Below are positions 1-8,270 of a stretch of 58,822 nucleotides of DNA, piece by piece (position 1 is the first letter of the stretch; each line of letters opens with the position of its first letter). A program made the translations under genes and the position numbers. A model generated the notes under the pieces. It did no database searches, had not been told where the DNA came from, and saw nothing but the letters and a program-made list of their open reading frames with translations. Origin of the DNA: Candidatus Limiplasma pullicola (GTDB taxonomy: Bacteria > Bacillota > Clostridia > Christensenellales > Aristaeellaceae); contig DVIV01000047.1 of NCBI GenBank assembly GCA_018710985.1, positions 1-58,822 of the forward strand, read 5' to 3'.

Positions 1-243
1 CGCTTTCACGATCTGCGGCACAGTTGTGCTTCGCTTTTGCTGGCAAACGGCGTGCCCCTCAAGCAGATTCAGGACTGGCTAGGGCACAGCGATTTTTCTA
101 CCACGGCAAATATCTACGCCCATCTGGACTACAGCTCCAAGCTGTCCTCAGCGCAGGCGATGGTAAGCGGAATGCCCCTGCCGGAAACGGTGGATTTCGG
201 CAACAAATGGGCCGAAATTGCGGACAACAGCAGGGCGGGCTAA
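1..243 (+). CDS. Tyrosine recombinase/integrase, C-terminal fragment (5' end outside window)
   Basis: Reading frame 1 is open from the first base and ends at TAA 241-243, giving the last 80 residues of a phage/ICE-type tyrosine integrase. The catalytic-domain signature is visible: HDLRHS near residue 3 (the HxxR box), WLGHS (second catalytic His) and the presumed nucleophilic Tyr in ANIYAHLD. These enzymes cut and rejoin DNA at attachment sites to insert or excise mobile elements. The gene ends about 145 bp from the 3' end of a tRNA-Ser gene on the opposite strand, the usual place for an integrase at an element boundary. The bulk of the protein and of the element must lie to the left. The family call is firm; element type (prophage, ICE or island) cannot be told. 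Confidence 0.9.
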   Translation, partial: RFHDLRHSCASLLLANGVPLKQIQDWLGHSDFSTTANIYAHLDYSSKLSSAQAMVSGMPLPETVDFGNKWAEIADNSRAG

Positions 244-342
244 CTTATGGGTTCGAATGGAGGAAAAAGCCCAAAAACCGCCCTGTTCTCTCCAAAAAAC
301 AGCCTGTTCTTTCCATGATTTTGGAGGTGTTTCCCCAAAAAG

Positions 343-386
343 GCAAAAAAGAAAAGTCCAGCAAACCCGCATGTTTACTGGACTTT
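343..386 (-). terminator. Rho-independent terminator of tRNA-Ser
   Basis: An inverted repeat (AGTCCAG-C-AAAC / GTTT-A-CTGGACT, 354-385) lies immediately 3' of the tRNA on the minus strand and is followed by a T-rich run in that direction (complement of the A-rich 343-353). It should end the tRNA transcript before it enters the integrase tail. Confidence 0.8.
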
Positions 387-387
387 C

Positions 388-475
388 TGGCGGAGAGTTA
401 GGGATTCGAACCCTAGGTCCCTTTCGGGACACAGCATTTCGAGTGCTGCACCTTCGACCACTCGGACAACTCTCC
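388..475 (-). tRNA. tRNA-Ser (anticodon CGA)
   Basis: Read on the minus strand, this is a complete class II tRNA: acceptor stem GGAGAGT/ACTCTCC, a D arm, anticodon stem CAGCA/TGCTG around the loop CTCGAAA (anticodon CGA, reading UCG serine codons), a long variable arm with stem GTCCC/GGGAC, the T arm with GGTTCGAATCC, discriminator G and an encoded CCA (388-390). No good promoter lies directly upstream; the nearest consensus promoter is the one in front of the split tRNA at 677-705, reading the same way. It is probably the functional replacement for that broken gene. Confidence 0.95.
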
Positions 476-615
476 ATATGTCAATCCGAAAATCGTTCCC
501 AAAACTTTTGGAAAGAACTGACGGAAAGAACTGCGAAATATTCGGTTTTTCGAACTGCGGGACCCCGCAGAAACACTGGATTTTAGGTGGACAAAACTGA
601 CACTTTTTCGAAAAT
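476..615. other. Spacer between intact tRNA-Ser and split tRNA-Ser
   Basis: This stretch is AT-richer than the rest of the window and I see no gene in it. It holds a perfect 7-bp hairpin with a 2-nt loop at 555-570 and a 12-bp palindrome CGAAAATTTTCG at 609-620, which straddles the point where the split tRNA loses homology. It probably represents the mobile-element side of the attachment site. Confidence 0.5.
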
Positions 616-655
616 TTTCGAGTCAGCCCCGTTATGACCACTTCGATACCTCTCC
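616..655 (-). pseudogene. Truncated tRNA-Ser(CGA), 5' half ending in the anticodon loop
   Basis: On the minus strand 655 to 616 reads as the 5' half of a serine tRNA: GGAGAGG acceptor strand, a D arm (TATCGAAGTGGTCATAACGG), then GCTGA and the loop CTCGAAA with anticodon CGA. After the loop the expected TCAGC strand is missing and AT-rich unrelated sequence follows; no variable arm, T arm or 3' acceptor strand is found downstream. It differs at many positions from the intact tRNA-Ser 140 bp away, so it is not a recent copy, but the two share ACTCGAAA at the break. The gene still has a good promoter (677-705). Confidence 0.8.
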
Positions 656-676
656 ATGGGCGGATGACCGAGACTG

Positions 677-705
677 ATTATACCATGCCAAGCGCGAGTT
701 GGCAA
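677..705 (-). promoter_or_regulatory. Sigma-A-type promoter of the split tRNA-Ser
   Basis: On the minus strand TTGCCA (705-700), a 17-bp spacer and TATAAT (682-677) lie about 22 nt ahead of the tRNA 5' end. With no obvious terminator between, it could also transcribe the intact tRNA-Ser at 388-475. Confidence 0.75.
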
Positions 706-753
706 GCATAAAGCCGCCGTTTCCGGGCGGCATTTGCTTTTCTTGCTTTCCGC

Positions 754-783
754 TTGCCTTAGCTTGCTGTATCATGATATCAT
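754..783 (+). promoter_or_regulatory. Candidate promoter with overlapping palindromes upstream of the MATE gene
   Basis: TTGCCT (754-759), 18 bp, TATCAT (778-783). The -10 box lies in two overlapping perfect palindromes, TATCATGATA (770-779) and ATGATATCAT (774-783), a plausible operator. A GCCGCC/GGCGGC hairpin lies just upstream at about 713-731. The gene starts 85 bp downstream. Confidence 0.45.
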
Positions 784-867
784 AAAAGAACGCGGCGAAG
801 CGGAAAAGGGGGCTGCCCCCTGCCTGAGCGCGTAAATATGATGGCTTTGTTTTGAAAGGATTTCGCT

Positions 868-2283
868 ATGCTCCGCAACGCTCTTTCCATGCCCGCCCGC
901 GCCTGCCGGCTGGTGGCGGACAGCCTGAGATGGGACAGGCCCTTCATGCGCAACGTGTTTATGGTAGCGCTGCCCATGGTGATTCAGCAGCTGGTGACCG
1001 CCTCCTTGCATATCGTGGACGGGCTGATGGTCAGCGGACTGGGCGACGCGGCCTACTCCGCCGTGACGCAGGCCAACCGCGTCACCTTCATGTTCAACCT
1101 CTTCAGCTTCGGCACCTGTACGGGCGGAGCGATCTTCCTCAGCCAGTACTGGGGCGGGCGGGATATCCGCCGCATGCGCCAGGCCATGGGGCTTACGATG
1201 ATGTTTGTGCTCATCGTGGCCTGCGTGTTTATGAGCGCTTCGCTTCTGATGCCCCGGCAGATCATTTCGCTGTTCCTGCCCGAGGGCGAGAGCTTTGACC
1301 GCGCGGTGGAGTATCTGTCCGTGGTGGCATTCGGCTATCTGTTCACCGCAGTGGATAACGTGTACGCGGCCACGCTCAAGGCGGCGGAAAGGACCTACCT
1401 GCCCATGCTCTCCGGATTTGCGAGCATTCTGACCAATACGGTGCTCAACTATGCCTTCATCTTCGGCAAGCTGGGCTGTCCGGCCATGGGGGTCAGAGGC
1501 GCGGCGCTGGCGACGGTCATCTCCGCGGCCGTGTCCATGGGGATGAACATCGCCTTTTCCTATGGCATGCGCCTGCCCGCGGGCGCCCGGCCTTCCGAGT
1601 GGCTGCGGCAGGAAAAAGGCTTCGCGGGCCGTTTCAGCAAAACGGTCGTCCCCGTCATTTTCAACGAAGGCCTGTGGGCCGTCGGCACGACCATGTACAA
1701 TGTCTTTTACGGCCGCATGGGAGATGCCGCCGTGGCGACCATGGGCGTATGTACCACCATCAACGACCTGGTGTGGGTCGCCATTTTCGCCCTGATGAAC
1801 GCAACCGCCATCATCGTGGGCAAGGCGCTTGGCGCGGGGGACCGCGAGCGGGCGTACCTGTACGCCAGGCGCATGATGGCGGGCGCGGTGGCTGCCGGCA
1901 TTGTGCTGGGCGCCCTGGTGATCGTGGTGCGCTGGCCGCTGGTCAACATCTTTTCCGGCCTGTCCTATGAGGTGCGGGACAAGGCCCAGTTCATTCTGCT
2001 GCTCGGCGCGCTGACCATCTGGTTTCGCGCGTTCAACACCATCAATATCGTGGGTGTGCTCCGCTCGGGCGGCGATACCCTGTTCAGCCTGTGTCTGGAC
2101 GTGGGCACGCTGTGGCTGGTGGGCGTGACCAGCACGGGCCTGGCCGCGCTGGTGTTCCATTGGCCGCTGGAATGGGTGTACGCCTGCACCTTCCTGGAGG
2201 AAGCGGTCAAAATGGCGGTGGGCATCCCGCATTTCAAGAAGAAACAATGGATGAATGTGCTGACGGAGCAGCCTCAGGGCTGA
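868..2283 (+). CDS. MATE family efflux transporter
   Basis: 471 residues, the usual size for this family, with about 12 hydrophobic segments in two halves. The N-terminal part contains the typical NVFMVALPMVIQQLV...DGLMVSGLG...QANRVTFMFNLFSFG pattern of MATE (MatE/NorM-DinF) proteins, and the second half repeats it around VPVIFNEGLWAVGTTMYNVF. Such proteins export cationic drugs or metabolites in exchange for Na+ or H+. The ATG at 868 follows AAAGGA by 8 nt. It is 19 bp ahead of the kinase-like gene and may share a transcript with it. Substrate cannot be predicted. A second, only distantly similar MATE gene is at 37673-39031. Confidence 0.9.
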   Translation: MLRNALSMPARACRLVADSLRWDRPFMRNVFMVALPMVIQQLVTASLHIVDGLMVSGLGDAAYSAVTQANRVTFMFNLFSFGTCTGGAIFLSQYWGGRDIRRMRQAMGLTMMFVLIVACVFMSASLLMPRQIISLFLPEGESFDRAVEYLSVVAFGYLFTAVDNVYAATLKAAERTYLPMLSGFASILTNTVLNYAFIFGKLGCPAMGVRGAALATVISAAVSMGMNIAFSYGMRLPAGARPSEWLRQEKGFAGRFSKTVVPVIFNEGLWAVGTTMYNVFYGRMGDAAVATMGVCTTINDLVWVAIFALMNATAIIVGKALGAGDRERAYLYARRMMAGAVAAGIVLGALVIVVRWPLVNIFSGLSYEVRDKAQFILLLGALTIWFRAFNTINIVGVLRSGGDTLFSLCLDVGTLWLVGVTSTGLAALVFHWPLEWVYACTFLEEAVKMAVGIPHFKKKQWMNVLTEQPQG

Positions 2284-2302
2284 TGGAAGGGAAGGAAACA
2301 GC

Positions 2303-3139
2303 ATGGAAAAGCTGGACCTGGTGGTCAAAATCGGAAGCATGGCGCTGATTCAGAAGGACGAAAACGCCATCGACTATAATATCTTTCAGCGCCTGGGCGG
2401 CGATCTGCGGCCGGGCATGATTCTGGTCACCAGCGGCGCGACCGAGATCGGCCGCCTGGACTATCTCAAACGCACGGGGCACGAGCTGACCGGCGTGACC
2501 GAACAGGACAAGGTGGACTACTCCGCCCAGGGCCAGACCATTCTGATGAACACCTACCGGCAGTTCATCCGCCCCGAATACGGCATCCGGCAGGTGCTGG
2601 TGGAGCATACGCACTTTAACGATCCCCTTCGCCGCGAGCATATTCACCGCATGCTCCTGCGGGCGGCTGCGCAGGAGGTTATTCCCATCATCAACTACAA
2701 CGACCCCGTCAGCGATGAAGAGGTACGCAAGATGGAGCTGGCCAGCCGCCGCGCCGAGGGTGTGGAGGTGGTGGAGTGCGTCGATAACGACGAAACCGCC
2801 GAGGTGGTGGCACAGCTGGTGGGCGCCAAAAACCTGATTTTGCTCACCAGCACCGACGGAATCTACCTGGACCGCGACGATCCCGCTACGCTGGTGAAGC
2901 TGGTCAGCGGACGGGACCTTGCCGAGGTGCGCGCCCGCGTGACCGAGCTGATGGGCCACTGCAGCGGCGCCAGCCGCACCGGCGCCAACGGAGCGCGCGC
3001 CAAGCTGGCCTTTGCGCTGCGCGCGGTGGAGCATGGCACCAATGTCATCATCGGCCATGCCCGCTATCATATCACGGACCTGCTGGCGGGTCGGGTGCCG
3101 TGCACGCGCCTGGGAGTCAATGTGGAGGAACAGGCATGA
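2303..3139 (+). CDS. Amino-acid-kinase family protein (glutamate 5-kinase/uridylate kinase-like)
   Basis: 278 residues covering one amino-acid-kinase fold. Visible family motifs: VVKIGSMAL at the N terminus (phosphate-binding Lys-Ile-Gly-Ser), LVTSGATEIG near residue 40, PIINYNDPVS near 130, DNDETAEVVAQLVGA near 155 followed by LILLTSTDGIY, and a lysine-containing TGANGARAKLAFAL loop near 225. The order and spacing are closest to glutamate 5-kinase without its PUA domain, but there is no proA beside it and database entries of this type are often called uridylate kinase. The substrate is therefore open. It starts 19 bp after the MATE gene (RBS GGAAGGAA) and its stop overlaps the start of the next gene (ATGA). 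Confidence 0.75.
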   Translation: MEKLDLVVKIGSMALIQKDENAIDYNIFQRLGGDLRPGMILVTSGATEIGRLDYLKRTGHELTGVTEQDKVDYSAQGQTILMNTYRQFIRPEYGIRQVLVEHTHFNDPLRREHIHRMLLRAAAQEVIPIINYNDPVSDEEVRKMELASRRAEGVEVVECVDNDETAEVVAQLVGAKNLILLTSTDGIYLDRDDPATLVKLVSGRDLAEVRARVTELMGHCSGASRTGANGARAKLAFALRAVEHGTNVIIGHARYHITDLLAGRVPCTRLGVNVEEQA

Positions 3140-3636
3140 GCCCGGCGCTGTGGACGGTCGTGGGCGTTGTGGGTGCGGCGGGAGCCGCGGTGGCAGGCTG
3201 GTACATGTACCGGCGGCAGATGCCGCCGCTGCGTGTGCTGGACGCGCGTTTCCAGTGGCCGGACCTGCACTTTCGCTATGCGCCGCAGGAGATCTTCGAC
3301 GGCCTGGAACGGCTGGGCTCACAGGGACGCGCGCGGATGAGGCGGCTCTGGCTTGCCGATACCGGGCTGAGCGTTGCGCTGCTGGCGGCGGCGAACAACA
3401 GCGTGGCAGACCCTGCGCCCCTGCGCATGGCCATGGATGCGGCGGCCTGCCTGCGCACTTTGGCGGACCTTTTGGAAAACGCGCTGCTTGCCTGCGCCGT
3501 GCGCGGATATCCCGAACGAAGGCGGACGGGCATGGTGCGCGTGGCCGCCGTTGTCACGGCGGGCAAATGGTGCCTGACGGGGCTGTGGGTGGCCGGCCTG
3601 TTCGGCGGACTGGTGCTGCGGGCCGCGCGCCTGTAA
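3136..3636 (+). CDS. Small membrane protein of unknown function
   Basis: 166 residues if started at the ATG that overlaps the upstream stop codon (ATGA), which suggests translational coupling to the kinase-like gene; a longer frame from 3100 lies inside that gene and is less likely. Residues 4-24 form a transmembrane segment with a Gly/Ala-rich face, followed by a soluble Arg-rich middle, and two hydrophobic stretches occur near the C terminus (around 125-160). I recognise no family. Position suggests it belongs with the kinase-like protein. Confidence 0.6.
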   Translation: MSPALWTVVGVVGAAGAAVAGWYMYRRQMPPLRVLDARFQWPDLHFRYAPQEIFDGLERLGSQGRARMRRLWLADTGLSVALLAAANNSVADPAPLRMAMDAAACLRTLADLLENALLACAVRGYPERRRTGMVRVAAVVTAGKWCLTGLWVAGLFGGLVLRAARL

Positions 3637-3645
3637 CACGATCGG

Positions 3646-3676
3646 ATTGTCAAAAAAAGGGGCGGTATGATATAAT
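3646..3676 (+). promoter_or_regulatory. Promoter of the O-antigen-ligase-like gene
   Basis: TTGTCA, an 18-bp spacer and TATAAT (3671-3676), about 110 bp upstream of the next start codon. Confidence 0.65.
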
Positions 3677-3785
3677 GAAAAAGCTGGAAATTTGCGCGCG
3701 CTGCGGCACGCGTCCGTTCCGGCGAAGCTACCGTCCGTAAAAAAGCGGGGTAACAGCCGCGGGACGGAAACGGAGGGAGAACGGC

Positions 3786-5150
3786 ATGAGTGAAGAAGGA
3801 CTGCGCACGCGCGGGGAGCGGCGGCTGTGGAATGCGCGCTGGCTGGCGGTCACGCTTTTTGCGCTGGTAATGCTCCTGGGCCTTATCACCTATGAACGGG
3901 GCCATGCGCTGATGCAAAGCTACGGGGCCGCGCTGGCCTTTGCCATGACAGGCATCTGCCTCTACCGCGGGGACTACCGCGCGGATCGGATCTATGGGGT
4001 GGGGCTGGCGCTTGCGGCCTGGTACACCCTTACGCGGGCCCTGAACGGGGACCATTATCTGCAGTATGATTACAACCAGTACCGCATCGTCTGCATGGTG
4101 GCGACCTACGGCCTGGCCTTTCCGCTGGCCGCCATGCTCAGGGACGTGGAAAAGCGCCGGGCGCTGGACCGCGTCGCCGCGGTGCTCACAGCGGTGATCG
4201 CGGCGGTGTGCTGGCTGGGCGTGATTGCTGCGCTGCGGGGCGAGGTCATTACCGTCCCGTTTTTTGGCAGCCAGTTCGGCATCATGGAGGATGGCCGGCT
4301 CTACGTCCTCAGCCAGCATCCCAACTTCACCGCGGCTTTTAGCCTGTGCGGCCTGTGCATGCTGATCTATCTGGTGGTGAGCCACTGGAAACCGTGGGTG
4401 CTGATTCCCGCCGCCGTGGCGGGCGCGGGCCTGTTCATGGCATTGCCGCTGTCGGATTCGCGAACGGGCATGATCGCCTTTTTGCTGATCGCGCTCATTG
4501 CGGCGGCCATCGGCTTTCAGCGCCTGCCCATTCCCGCCAAATGGCGCAGGATCGTGGAAGTGGTGTGCCTGGTGGCCCTTGTGGCCGTGGTGGCCGTGGC
4601 GGGGTTTGGCGCGGCGGTCAAGGTGGTTTCCACCACCAGCGACGGCGAGCAGGTCATCTCCCAGCGCTCCCTGCTGGCGGATTTGACTACGCTCACGGGG
4701 CGCACGGGCGTGTACGGCGCCGTTCCGGCCACGTTTGCGCAGCACCCGCTCGCCATGCTCAAGGGCTTTGACGAGCTGGAAATGATGCCGGCGGTAAATG
4801 ATAACGTGGAAATGCACTACAACCACATGCACAATTCCTTTTTGCAGACGTTGATGCTCACCGGCGTGCCCGGCCTGCTGGCAGCGCTGTGGCTGACGTG
4901 GCGCGTCATTTCGTCCGGGATTCGGGTGCTGTTTGCAAAAGGAAGCATCATCCGTCCCGCGCAGAAGCTGCTGGTGCTGCTGCCCGCGGCGCTGCTTGTG
5001 CAGGGCATGCTGGAACATTACCTGTTTGTGGACAGCTACAGCATTTTGAATTTCCTGTTCTTCCTGTTTGCGGGCTACGTGGTGCAGCTGGGCCGGCAGG
5101 TGAGCTGGAAGCAGGCCTTTCCCGGGCTGGCGCGGCGCGGGAAGGCATAG
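3786..5150 (+). CDS. O-antigen ligase/polymerase-like membrane protein (Wzy_C type)
   Basis: 454 residues, with about 11-12 hydrophobic segments. The larger extracytoplasmic stretch before the final segments ends in HMHNSFLQTLMLTGVPG, the conserved His-Asn and Gly-x-x-Gly region of the O-antigen ligase/polymerase (Wzy_C) superfamily; SDSRTGMIAFLL earlier is also typical. Members transfer or polymerise lipid-linked oligosaccharides at the outer face of the membrane. In a Gram-positive lineage this would be capsule, wall polysaccharide or glycoprotein glycan. Good RBS (GGAGGGAG) ahead of ATG 3786 and a promoter at 3646-3676. No flippase or sugar-nucleotide genes are adjacent; the beta-helix acyltransferase follows after 99 bp and may be co-transcribed. 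Confidence 0.75.
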   Translation: MSEEGLRTRGERRLWNARWLAVTLFALVMLLGLITYERGHALMQSYGAALAFAMTGICLYRGDYRADRIYGVGLALAAWYTLTRALNGDHYLQYDYNQYRIVCMVATYGLAFPLAAMLRDVEKRRALDRVAAVLTAVIAAVCWLGVIAALRGEVITVPFFGSQFGIMEDGRLYVLSQHPNFTAAFSLCGLCMLIYLVVSHWKPWVLIPAAVAGAGLFMALPLSDSRTGMIAFLLIALIAAAIGFQRLPIPAKWRRIVEVVCLVALVAVVAVAGFGAAVKVVSTTSDGEQVISQRSLLADLTTLTGRTGVYGAVPATFAQHPLAMLKGFDELEMMPAVNDNVEMHYNHMHNSFLQTLMLTGVPGLLAALWLTWRVISSGIRVLFAKGSIIRPAQKLLVLLPAALLVQGMLEHYLFVDSYSILNFLFFLFAGYVVQLGRQVSWKQAFPGLARRGKA

Positions 5151-5249
5151 CGGGATACAACGATCTGTCCGGCGCTGAGGGAACGGACGTCACGCCGGGC
5201 CCCCTGACGGGAAACAACGACAACCGGCTGTAAGGAGGCGGAGCAATAC

Positions 5250-5909
5250 ATGTACACCATGGAGGACCTTTTCGACCTGAATCACACGTTGGCGGCAGAC
5301 TATCTCAGGGGCTTTACCTGTCCTTGGGAGGCGCTCGGGGGCATCAAGAACATGATCCTCGCCCTGGGGCCGAAGCTGGACCCGGAGCAGTACGCCGAGG
5401 TAGCGCCGCAGGTGTGGGTGCACCGCACCGCAACGGTGGCGCCCACGGCGTATCTGGGCGCGCCGTGCATCATCGGCGCGGGCACGGAGGTGCGGCACTG
5501 CGCGTTCGTGCGCGGCTCGGCGCTGGTGGGGGAGAACTGCGTGGTGGGCAACTCGGTGGAACTGAAGAACGTCATCCTCTTTGACAACGTGCAGACGCCC
5601 CATTACAACTATGTGGGCGACAGCATTCTGGGCTACCGCTCCCACATGGGCGCGGGCTCCATCACCTCCAACGTCAAAAGCGACAAGTCCCTCGTGGTGG
5701 TGCACGGCCAGGGCGAAAACGTGGAGACCGGCCTTAAGAAATTCGGCGCGATGCTGGGCGACTTCGTGGAGGTGGGCTGCAACAGCGTGCTCAACCCCGG
5801 CACGGTAATCGGTCGGGAGAGCAACATTTACCCTCTCTCCAGCGTGCGCGGCGTGGTGCCCGAAAGGCACATCTACAAGACCGGCGGCGTGGCGGTGCCC
5901 AAGCGCTGA
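5250..5909 (+). CDS. Left-handed beta-helix acyltransferase/nucleotidyltransferase-like protein (GlmU C-domain-like)
   Basis: 219 residues. From about residue 60 the sequence shows hexapeptide repeats ([LIV]-G-x4) of a left-handed beta helix: YLGAPCIIGAGTEV, ALVGENCVVGNSVEL, DSILGYRSHMGAG, FVEVGCNSVLNPGTVIG. The arrangement, including HYNYVGDS and the loop with SNVKSD, is close to the C-terminal acetyltransferase domain of GlmU and to related small UDP-GlcNAc pyrophosphorylase-like proteins found in Clostridia. The N-terminal ~60 residues are not the GlmU uridylyltransferase domain, so it is not a full GlmU. It probably acylates a sugar-1-phosphate or related metabolite. RBS AAGGAGG precedes ATG 5250. 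Confidence 0.7.
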   Translation: MYTMEDLFDLNHTLAADYLRGFTCPWEALGGIKNMILALGPKLDPEQYAEVAPQVWVHRTATVAPTAYLGAPCIIGAGTEVRHCAFVRGSALVGENCVVGNSVELKNVILFDNVQTPHYNYVGDSILGYRSHMGAGSITSNVKSDKSLVVVHGQGENVETGLKKFGAMLGDFVEVGCNSVLNPGTVIGRESNIYPLSSVRGVVPERHIYKTGGVAVPKR

Positions 5910-5919
5910 GATTTTCCGC

Positions 5920-5948
5920 TTGACAGGCGGCACGGCAAATGCTATAGT
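5920..5948 (+). promoter_or_regulatory. thrS promoter
   Basis: TTGACA (5920-5925), 17-bp spacer, TATAGT (5943-5948). Transcription should begin near 5955 and run through the T-box leader. Confidence 0.85.
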
Positions 5949-5954
5949 GAGCGT

Positions 5955-6222
5955 GTTTCGGATGACGCGGGACGCGCCATGGCGATAGGGGCATATCAGA
6001 GACCGCCGCCCCGGCTGCAAGCGGCGGATGCCACAAGCCGATGGACACCACCCGCCGACGGACCGCGAGGCGCGCGTTACAGCGCCGACCAATGAGTGGA
6101 GGCCCGCAGGGGCTTTCAAGCAGGGTGGAACCGCGAGCGAAAGAACATCGCCCGCCCCCGCATACCGCATGTGGGGGCGGGCGTTTTCCGTCCCCGTACA
6201 TACAGAAAGGAGAACGGACCCC
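5955..6222 (+). promoter_or_regulatory. T-box leader (tRNA-Thr sensing) of thrS
   Basis: A roughly 270-nt leader contains the hallmark T-box sequence AGGGTGGAACCGCG at 6122-6135, which pairs with the free ACCA end of uncharged tRNA. It is followed by an intrinsic terminator (6149-6187). Upstream is the large structured stem I; an ACC triplet followed by A at 6047-6049 is a reasonable threonine specifier codon, though I did not fold the RNA. The known mechanism is that uncharged tRNA-Thr stabilises the antiterminator so thrS is transcribed only when threonine charging is low. Confidence 0.92.
6149..6187 (+). terminator. T-box-controlled intrinsic terminator
   Basis: Stem CGCCCGCCCCCGCAT / ATGTGGGGGCGGGCG followed by TTTT. 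It is the alternative structure to the antiterminator formed with 6122-6135. Confidence 0.88.
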
Positions 6223-8130
<1,908 letters not shown>

Positions 8131-8143
8131 CCGCGGGTGCCAA

Positions 8144-8178
8144 AACGCTCCTCCGGGGTTTCCCGGGGGAGCGTTCTG
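8144..8178 (+). terminator. thrS terminator
   Basis: Stem AACGCTCCTCCGGG / CCCGGGGGAGCGTT (8144-8175) with a short T-containing tail. It is followed directly by the dispersed repeat at 8180. Confidence 0.75.
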
Positions 8179-8179
8179 C

Positions 8180-8248
8180 TTGTCGAAAAAGTCCGGCTAC
8201 GGCGGCCTTGGCCGCCAGAGGCTTAAGAAATGCTTGCGCCGGGGGCGA
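8180..8248 (+). repeat. Dispersed intergenic repeat, copy 1
   Basis: About 69 bp beginning TTGTCGAAAAAGTCCG and containing GCGGCC(N)..CCGCCAG and CTTAAGAAATG, then a G-rich tail. A close copy is at 58045-58113. Both copies lie directly behind a gene terminator, on the same strand. See copy 2. Confidence 0.75.
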
Positions 8249-8270
8249 ATCAGACGGCCGGAGCCGCGCC

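Noticed and set aside
772-2340. 522-codon minus-strand frame opposite the first MATE gene
   Set aside because: Antisense shadow rich in His, Gln and Arg; the plus strand encodes a recognisable transporter.
3675-3740. 21-codon ORF with a CxxC motif ahead of the O-antigen-ligase-like gene
   Set aside because: Its ATG lies in the -10 box of a good promoter and it has no RBS, so the transcript would begin after the start codon.
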